DNA of 18,916 bases from Oscillospiraceae bacterium. GTDB lineage: Bacteria; Bacillota; Clostridia; Oscillospirales; Ruminococcaceae. Location: contig CAAFHY010000203.1 in NCBI GenBank assembly GCA_900762805.1, positions 1 through 18,916 of the forward strand, written 5' to 3'. Positions 14,904 through 18,916 of the stretch are shown piece by piece (position 1 is the first letter of the stretch; the number at the start of each line of letters is the position of its first letter). Under the pieces are notes generated by a model that worked only from the letters and a program-made list of their open reading frames with translations, did no database searches and was not told where the DNA came from. The position numbers were made by a program, and so were the translations under genes.

Positions 14904-16196
14904 TCAGATACCGTAGGACAGCAGGCTGTCCAGCTCGCTGTCATGTGTGATGAGCGGCTCTCCGCGGCGGGAGGCCGCAAAATAGCGCAGCGCGTCGGGC
15001 GCGTGGGTGACCTCGTGCGGGCGGCCGGCTGCGTCGCCGGGGTCATGGCAGTCGCACCGCAGGGCAAGCAGACTGCGGATGGTATTGGGGCAGTCCTCGG
15101 TGAAGCAGAGTGCCGGCCGGCTGCCGTCGCCGGGCGGCTTGAGCAGCTCCTTGAGCGCCAGCCAGCCCGAAGCGCGTGCCGCCGGCGCTCTGGTCAGCGT
15201 CACGCCGCAGCGCTGGAATATCTCGGCGGCGCTGACGCCCGTTTCCTGCCGCCGGTTCCACAGATCGGGCGGCGCAAAAACGGCCGCCGGCGGCCGGTCG
15301 AGCGCCGAAAGCAGCAGGCGGGCGGCATCTGAAATGATAAGGCTGCTCTGATACACCTCCCGGTACTGCACCGCGCGGCTGCCGTCAACGGCGAACAGAC
15401 AGGCCGCGAACATATCAAGGCCGTAATCGATGCTGACATACCGCGTCCAGCCGGCCGGCGGGCATCCGCTCGGCAGGACGTGCGTCTCGCGCCGGAATTC
15501 GGGGAAAAAGCGGCCGTCCTCCAGCTCCCATGCGCCGTCGAGCAGCGCGCGGCGCTCGTTTTCCGGCAGATTGAGCAGTCTTGTGGCGTAGCCGGGGTCC
15601 TTTTTCATCAGAAAGCTGTTGTCGGTCACGCGCGCCGGGATAAAGCGGCGGGTGCCGGTGGGCGTGCGGTGCGTCTGCATGGGCGCACCGAGGTCGATGA
15701 ACCGCTCTCTGACAAAGCTGTGCCCCGGTCCGCCGGGGTTGGTCGTGCTTTTGACCTGCTTGGGGTAACCGTTGCTGCCGCGCAGCCGCGACAGCAGATA
15801 GAGGTACATATAGCCCGTGAAATGCGTCAGCTCATCAAAGCGGATCACGTCGTATTCCGCCGACTGATAGCGGTGGACGTCCTCCTCCGAATCGCAGTAG
15901 CCGAATTCCAGCGCCGAGCCGTTGGCAAACAGGCCGGTGTGGCTTGAGGCGGTGTAGCTGTACAGGCTTTTCGGATAGAGCTGCAGCGCCACGCGCACCA
16001 GCGTTTTATCGAGTTCGGGCAGCGTACGCCGCAGGATAAGCTGCCGGCTGCCGCTGTAACGCAGGGCATAGAGCAGCGCGTCGAGCATCTGCCCCATGCT
16101 CTTGCCCCCGCCGGCCGCGCCGCCGAACAGCACCTCGTCCTCGGCGGCCTCGATAAAGCTGCGCTGCTTGGGGGTGACGCACAGCTCAAGCTCCAT
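14904..16196 (-). CDS. terL: Phage terminase large subunit
   Basis: 430-aa packaging motor: an ATPase that drives DNA into the prohead and a nuclease that cuts it. The ATPase part shows a Walker A FGGAAGGGKS (residues 24-33, K32), a Walker B VIRFDE (D121, E122) and the coupling motif STTNPGG (150-156). The RNase H-like nuclease has acidic residues D257 (SIDYG), D311 (PPD) and D401 (HAPDALRYF). All expected motifs are present at normal spacing, so the enzyme looks functional. The ATG at 16196 overlaps the small terminase gene by 11 nt. Its packaging strategy (cos or headful) cannot be read from the sequence. Confidence 0.95.
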   Translation of the reverse strand: MELELCVTPKQRSFIEAAEDEVLFGGAAGGGKSMGQMLDALLYALRYSGSRQLILRRTLPELDKTLVRVALQLYPKSLYSYTASSHTGLFANGSALEFGYCDSEEDVHRYQSAEYDVIRFDELTHFTGYMYLYLLSRLRGSNGYPKQVKSTTNPGGPGHSFVRERFIDLGAPMQTHRTPTGTRRFIPARVTDNSFLMKKDPGYATRLLNLPENERRALLDGAWELEDGRFFPEFRRETHVLPSGCPPAGWTRYVSIDYGLDMFAACLFAVDGSRAVQYREVYQSSLIISDAARLLLSALDRPPAAVFAPPDLWNRRQETGVSAAEIFQRCGVTLTRAPAARASGWLALKELLKPPGDGSRPALCFTEDCPNTIRSLLALRCDCHDPGDAAGRPHEVTHAPDALRYFAASRRGEPLITHDSELDSLLSYGI

Positions 16197-16458
16197 CGTC
16201 TATCACCCGCACCGTCACCCTGACTTCGGGCGGGGCGGACGTCTCCTCGCTCATCAGCTCGCCGATATATTTGGCGGCCGCCGTATCGCCGCGCAGCGCC
16301 TTGCCGATCTGCGCCATGGCGATGGCCTCGCTCGTCTTGAAGCCGGGCGGCAGCTCACGGAGCTGCTCGTCCAGCCTGCCGGCGGTCTCCGGGTCGATGG
16401 GCGCTTCAAGCAGGCGGACAAACGCCTCCTTAAAGGCCCGCGGCTTTTTCGGCGCCAT
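16186..16458 (-). CDS. Phage terminase small subunit candidate
   Basis: 90 aa, predicted DNA-recognition subunit that selects the packaging start. A basic N-terminus (MAPKKPRAFKEAF) is followed by helices including FKTSEAIAMAQIGKALRGD and AAKYIGELMSEE, a pattern seen in small terminase or terminase-associated proteins of Clostridia phages. GGGAGG lies 6 nt before the ATG at 16458; the frame extends to 16533 but that part overlaps the upstream gene and lacks a start site. It overlaps terL by 11 nt and the Cys-rich gene by 29 nt. The call rests on position and helical composition. Confidence 0.75.
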   Translation of the reverse strand: MAPKKPRAFKEAFVRLLEAPIDPETAGRLDEQLRELPPGFKTSEAIAMAQIGKALRGDTAAAKYIGELMSEETSAPPEVRVTVRVIDDGA

Positions 16459-16621
16459 TGTCCGCCTCCCTGATGTCCGCCCGCACGCAGGCCGGCAGAA
16501 CGCAGAACAGCACGCCGCAGCGCCGGTATTCATTGTAGACGCAGCGCCGGCACCGCTGTTTTTGCAGCGCTTCGGGGTCGGAGCGGCGCCCGACCCGTTT
16601 TTTGAGGTTTCTTCGTGCCAT
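16430..16621 (-). CDS. 63-aa cysteine-rich phage protein, first gene of the operon
   Basis: Very basic N-terminus (RRNLKKRVGRRSD) and five cysteines: C24-x2-C27-x7-C35-x4-C40-x4-C45. The CRRCVYN start and Cys spacing suggest a small zinc-binding or Fe-S fold, as in tiny proteins placed just before terminases in Firmicutes phages. GGGAG lies 8 nt before the ATG at 16621. It overlaps the small terminase gene by 29 nt. It is the first gene after the candidate promoter and leader terminator, so it may be a DNA-binding or antitermination-type regulator, though nothing here proves that. Confidence 0.7.
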   Translation of the reverse strand: MARRNLKKRVGRRSDPEALQKQRCRRCVYNEYRRCGVLFCVLPACVRADIREADNGAEKAAGL

Positions 16622-16651
16622 CAATAATCTCCCTTTCATTTTTCTGCACAC

Positions 16652-16682
16652 AAAAAGGCCCCGGAGCCTCAGCTCCAAAGCC
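16652..16682 (-). terminator. Leader terminator just upstream of the phage-type operon
   Basis: Read leftward, an 11-bp stem (16682-16672 with 16667-16657, three G-U pairs, loop TGAG) is followed by TTTTTG. On the + strand the three wobbles become C-A mismatches and no T-tract follows, so it works leftward only. It lies between the TATCAT box (16698-16703) and the first gene (16621). It may attenuate the operon or simply end transcripts from the CDF gene. Confidence 0.85.
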
Positions 16683-16697
16683 CTTTGCGACACTGTT

Positions 16698-16729
16698 ATG
16701 ATAGCACGGCGGGAACGTACATAACGTAC
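16698..16729 (-). promoter_or_regulatory. Candidate late promoter with tandem operator-like repeats
   Basis: On the - strand two direct repeats GTACGTT (16729-16723 and 16720-16714, 9-bp period) lie 10 nt before a -10-like TATCAT (16703-16698). The -35 position falls inside the upstream repeat and matches no TTGACA, which suits an activator-dependent promoter. An A/T-rich tract follows upstream (about 16739-16757). Confidence 0.5.
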
Positions 16730-17182
16730 CGTTTGCGGTTTTTTGAAAAAAATTTTGACCGGCGGCAGCCCGCCGGCCAGGGATACAGAAGCCCCTGCGA
16801 ACGCCCCGCGTCGGGGCAGCCTTCAGCGGGCAGCAGCGCGATTTTTCCCCTGCCGCAGGGAAGCGCGCCGGCGCGCGGAAGCCGCCCCTGTTCACTTTAT
16901 GAGCGCGGCATAAGGGCGGCAGGGCGCTGGAAATGAACACCGCCGGAAACGGCGCGGCAGCCTGACGGTCAGCGGGAAACAAACGGCATCGCCGCAGCCG
17001 GAGCGGGGGCAGCCCCACAGACCGCCTGATGGAGCTTTTCGGCCGGAGCTTCACCGAAGCCGCGAAAGACCCTTACGGACAAAAAGAGCGGCAGCAGACC
17101 GGAGCGGGCCGCCGCGCCTCCGTTCAGACCGCCGGCCGGGAACGGAAGCGGCAAGCAGCCGGAGCGGCCATACGGCCGGCGC

Positions 17183-18349
17183 TCACACATAGGGCCGGTC
17201 AACCGTCACAACAGCGGTATAGGTGGGGTCGAGCCGGGCGACCAGCCCGACGGCGCGGGTGCGCGCCTCCTCATCGCTCATCACGGCCTCAAAGGGCAGC
17301 ACAAGGTCAAAAATCAGGTTGGTGTGCGTCGGGCCGGTCACCATGCGGAAGTCGTGGATGGTGCAGCCCGCGTCGATCTCCCTGACGGCCTCGGCTACGG
17401 CGCGGCGCACGGTGATGACCGCTTCATTTTCCGTCTCGACGGGGTCCATGTGTATGACGGCGTTGCAGCGCAGCTCGCGGCGCAGGTCGCCCTCAATGTT
17501 GTCGATGAGGTCGTGCAGGGCGCGGAAATCGCCGTCGGCCGGCACCTCGGCGTGCAGCGAGATCATGCGCCGGCCGGGGCCGTAGTCGTGGACCAGCAGG
17601 TCATGGACGCCGACGATATCGGGGTGCGACAGCACAAGCCGCTCGACCTTCCGGCAGAAATCGGGGTCGGGCGGGCTGCCGAGCAGCGGATCAACGGTGT
17701 CCTTGGCCGACTTGACACCGCCGTAAATGATGAACAGCGCCACCAGCAGGCCGCAGTACGCGTCGATGTTCCAGTCGAGCAGCCGGAAAGCCAGCAGGCT
17801 CAGCGCGACCGCCGCGGTGGAAACGCAGTCGCTGAGGCTGTCATAGACGACGGCGGAGAGCGCCGGCGAATCGAGCGCCCGCGCGTAGCGGCGGTTATAG
17901 AGCGCCATATACAGCTTGACGGCGACCGAACAGAGCAGCACGCCCAGCAGCAGCCACGAAAATTCCAGCCCTTCGGGTCGGAGGATGCGCTTGAACGAGC
18001 TGATGCCCAGCTCGGCGCCCATAACAATGATGACAGCCGATACCAACAGGCCCGTGAGATACTCGACGCGACCATGCCCAAAGGGGTGCCGCAGATCGGG
18101 CTTGGCAGCCGCCAGCCGAAAGCCGATAACGGTGATCAGGGAGGAGCCGGCGTCCGACAGGTTGTTGAGGGCGTCGGCCGTGATGGCGAGCGAGCCGCTG
18201 AAAATGCCGGCCAGCAGCTTGATGAGGAACAGAACGATATTCAGACCGATGCCGACACCGCCGCACAGCGCGCCGTAACGGGCGCGGCTCTCCTCGCTCG
18301 TCTTGTCGGGCGGCGCACCGATGATCCATTTGGCAAGTAAAGTGACCAT
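17183..18349 (-). CDS. Cation diffusion facilitator (CDF) efflux transporter, probably Mn2+
   Basis: 388-aa inner-membrane antiporter that exports a divalent metal. Six helices are expected in residues about 28-215, then a cytoplasmic dimerisation domain (about 220-310) and an extra C-terminal extension of about 75 residues. Metal-site residues are N62-x3-D66 (ADALNNLSD) in TM2 and D170-x3-D174 (DSLSD) in TM5. HPFGHGRVEY after TM2 is a family hallmark. Zinc CDFs usually carry histidine here; the N-D-D-D set is that of manganese exporters such as pneumococcal MntE, so Mn2+ is the likely cargo. AGAGG lies 6 nt before the ATG at 18349. It is probably host-encoded and not part of the phage-type operon. 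Confidence 0.9.
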   Translation of the reverse strand: MVTLLAKWIIGAPPDKTSEESRARYGALCGGVGIGLNIVLFLIKLLAGIFSGSLAITADALNNLSDAGSSLITVIGFRLAAAKPDLRHPFGHGRVEYLTGLLVSAVIIVMGAELGISSFKRILRPEGLEFSWLLLGVLLCSVAVKLYMALYNRRYARALDSPALSAVVYDSLSDCVSTAAVALSLLAFRLLDWNIDAYCGLLVALFIIYGGVKSAKDTVDPLLGSPPDPDFCRKVERLVLSHPDIVGVHDLLVHDYGPGRRMISLHAEVPADGDFRALHDLIDNIEGDLRRELRCNAVIHMDPVETENEAVITVRRAVAEAVREIDAGCTIHDFRMVTGPTHTNLIFDLVLPFEAVMSDEEARTRAVGLVARLDPTYTAVVTVDRPYV

Positions 18350-18479
18350 ATTTTCCTCTCAAAATGATTTTTCGGGGCTTGGCGCGGCGCCATCTTCCCC
18401 GCCGCTTTTGCCGCGCGGCAGCGAAAGCGGCGGCCGGCGCAGGCCGGCAGGCTTGCCGAATCGGAGCGCCGCCCTGCAC

Positions 18480-18506
18480 AGTATATGCTGGGGCATTGTC
18501 CTTCAA
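18480..18506 (-). promoter_or_regulatory. Weak promoter candidate for the CDF gene
   Basis: Read leftward, TTGAAG (18506-18501), a 15-bp spacer and TATACT (18485-18480) lie about 130 nt before the CDF start. The spacer is shorter than usual. The leader between them includes an imperfect GGGG...CCCC hairpin near 18376-18402 but no riboswitch I can recognise. Confidence 0.3.
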
Positions 18507-18511
18507 GCCTT

Positions 18512-18916
18512 CCCAAGCCAGAATGGAAGCTCCCAGCTTTTTATAGTCAAGCCTGTCTGTTCAACGCAGGGCGGCGCCTATCAAGCCTTTTCCGCCCATG
18601 CTCCCGCGCGATGACCGGCCAAGCGGCCCATGGAGCAGCGGGAACAGCCCCCGCAAAAAGCGGCAGCGGCTATTTCCGCCGCGCGCTTTCTTCATGCTTT
18701 TGTTTTTCCCAAGTCAGAACAGGCGCTTCCGGCTTTTATATGCAAGGCCGCGCGCTCGGCGCGGGGCAGCGCCTATCAAGCCTTTTTCGCCCATGCTCCG
18801 TGCGATAACGGCCAAGCGGCCCATGGAGCAGCGGGATCAGCCCCCGCAAAAAGCGGCAGCGGCTATTTCCGCCGCGCGCTTTCTTCATGCTTTTGTCTTT
18901 CCCAAGTCAGAACAGG
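18512..18916. repeat. Tandem direct repeat of about 194 bp, running off the window
   Basis: Copy 1 is 18512-18707 and copy 2 is 18708-18900. Copy 3 starts at 18901 and is cut by the window end. Each starts with CCCAAG(C/T)CAGAA. The first 60 nt of copy 1 are diverged, but from 18574 (GCGCCTATCAAGCC) onward the copies are nearly identical. Hairpin-prone parts include CCGC-AAAAA-GCGG and GCGGC-TATTTCC-GCCGC. Confidence 0.92.

Larger units (their letters stand above)
5317..16621 (-). mobile_element. Podovirus-like virion and lysis gene cluster (prophage-like, possibly domesticated)
   Basis: Sixteen genes on one strand follow the order packaging, portal, scaffold candidate, capsid, connector, tail hub, fibre/adhesin, lysis. 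Terminase and portal are full length with their key motifs, and no frameshift or truncation was seen. I found no integrase, recombinase, repressor, replication, tape-measure, sheath or tail-tube gene in the window, and no flanking att-like direct repeat. Base composition looks like that of the flanking host genes. It could be the late half of a phage whose early genes lie outside the window, a decayed prophage, or a gene-transfer-agent-like locus. Confidence 0.85.
16622..17182. other. Intergenic region between phage-type operon and CDF gene
   Basis: 561 bp without a supported gene. Besides the leader terminator and promoter candidate (16652-16729) it holds an A/T-rich tract (about 16739-16757), GCCCCG-CGT-CGGGGC (16803-16817), and the palindrome GCGCGCCGGCGCGC (16863-16876). 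An imperfect inverted repeat spans 16890-16938 (GTTCA...AGCGC with GCGCT...TGAAC). The motif CCGGAGCGG recurs near 16998, 17099 and 17160. Open frames here are arginine/proline-rich filler. Confidence 0.6.
18350..18916. other. Non-coding region to window end
   Basis: 567 bp with no supported gene: the leader and weak promoter of the CDF gene, followed by the long tandem repeat that begins at 18512 and continues past the window end. Confidence 0.6.

Noticed and set aside
16530..17054. Leftward 174-codon frame upstream of the phage-type operon.
   Set aside because: It reads through the leader terminator and promoter candidate, overlaps the start of the Cys-rich gene in another frame, and is Arg/Pro/Ala-rich filler.
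4788..17182. Flanking attachment sites of an integrated prophage.
   Set aside because: By eye I found no matching direct repeat of 15 bp or more between 4788-5316 and 16622-17182, and no tRNA gene or integrase beside the cluster.
18350..18480. Manganese riboswitch (yybP-ykoY) in the CDF leader.
   Set aside because: A short GC-rich hairpin is present, but the conserved loop sequences of that riboswitch were not recognisable.

Overview
The window looks like chromosome from a GC-rich member of the Firmicutes, probably a gut Clostridia (Oscillospirales-like). This rests on strong AGGAGG-type ribosome binding sites, a MurD with a GSDGKTTT P-loop, a 'methionine gamma-lyase / aluminium resistance' PLP protein, a Zn-dependent phospholipase C-like protein, and phage proteins of types I know from Clostridia. 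The genus cannot be settled from the sequence alone.

Region 1 (1-4787, + strand) is host housekeeping and accessory genes: murD, a GNAT acetyltransferase overlapping its stop codon, a 556-bp gap with no supported gene, the PLP-dependent methionine gamma-lyase-like gene, and the Zn-dependent phospholipase C-like gene.

Region 2 (4788-5316) is non-coding. It holds an intrinsic terminator for leftward transcription (4845-4881) and two near-identical 173-bp direct repeats.

Region 3 (5317-16621, all - strand) is a compact virion-assembly and lysis operon with podovirus-like logic. Reading right to left along transcription: Cys-rich small protein, small terminase, large terminase, small membrane protein, portal, 59-aa zinc-ribbon protein, 100-aa scaffold candidate, major capsid protein with a C-terminal Ig-like domain, head-tail connector, 601-aa tail hub/stabilization-like protein, short fibre protein, LamG-like adhesin, small membrane protein, holin, M23/SH3 endolysin, and a charged coiled-coil protein. 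Genes are tightly packed and mostly overlapping, and none looks broken. I see no tape measure, tail sheath or tube, integrase, repressor or replication gene. A candidate late promoter with tandem operator-like repeats sits upstream at 16698-16729, and an intrinsic terminator lies between that promoter and the first gene. The cluster is therefore either the late half of an element whose early genes lie elsewhere, or a domesticated, gene-transfer-agent-like particle locus.

Region 4 (16622-18916) holds a long non-coding stretch, a CDF-family metal efflux gene (- strand) whose N-D-D-D metal-site pattern suggests Mn2+, and a tandem repeat of about 194 bp that runs off the window end. That repeat shares a short hairpin core with the 173-bp repeat of region 2.
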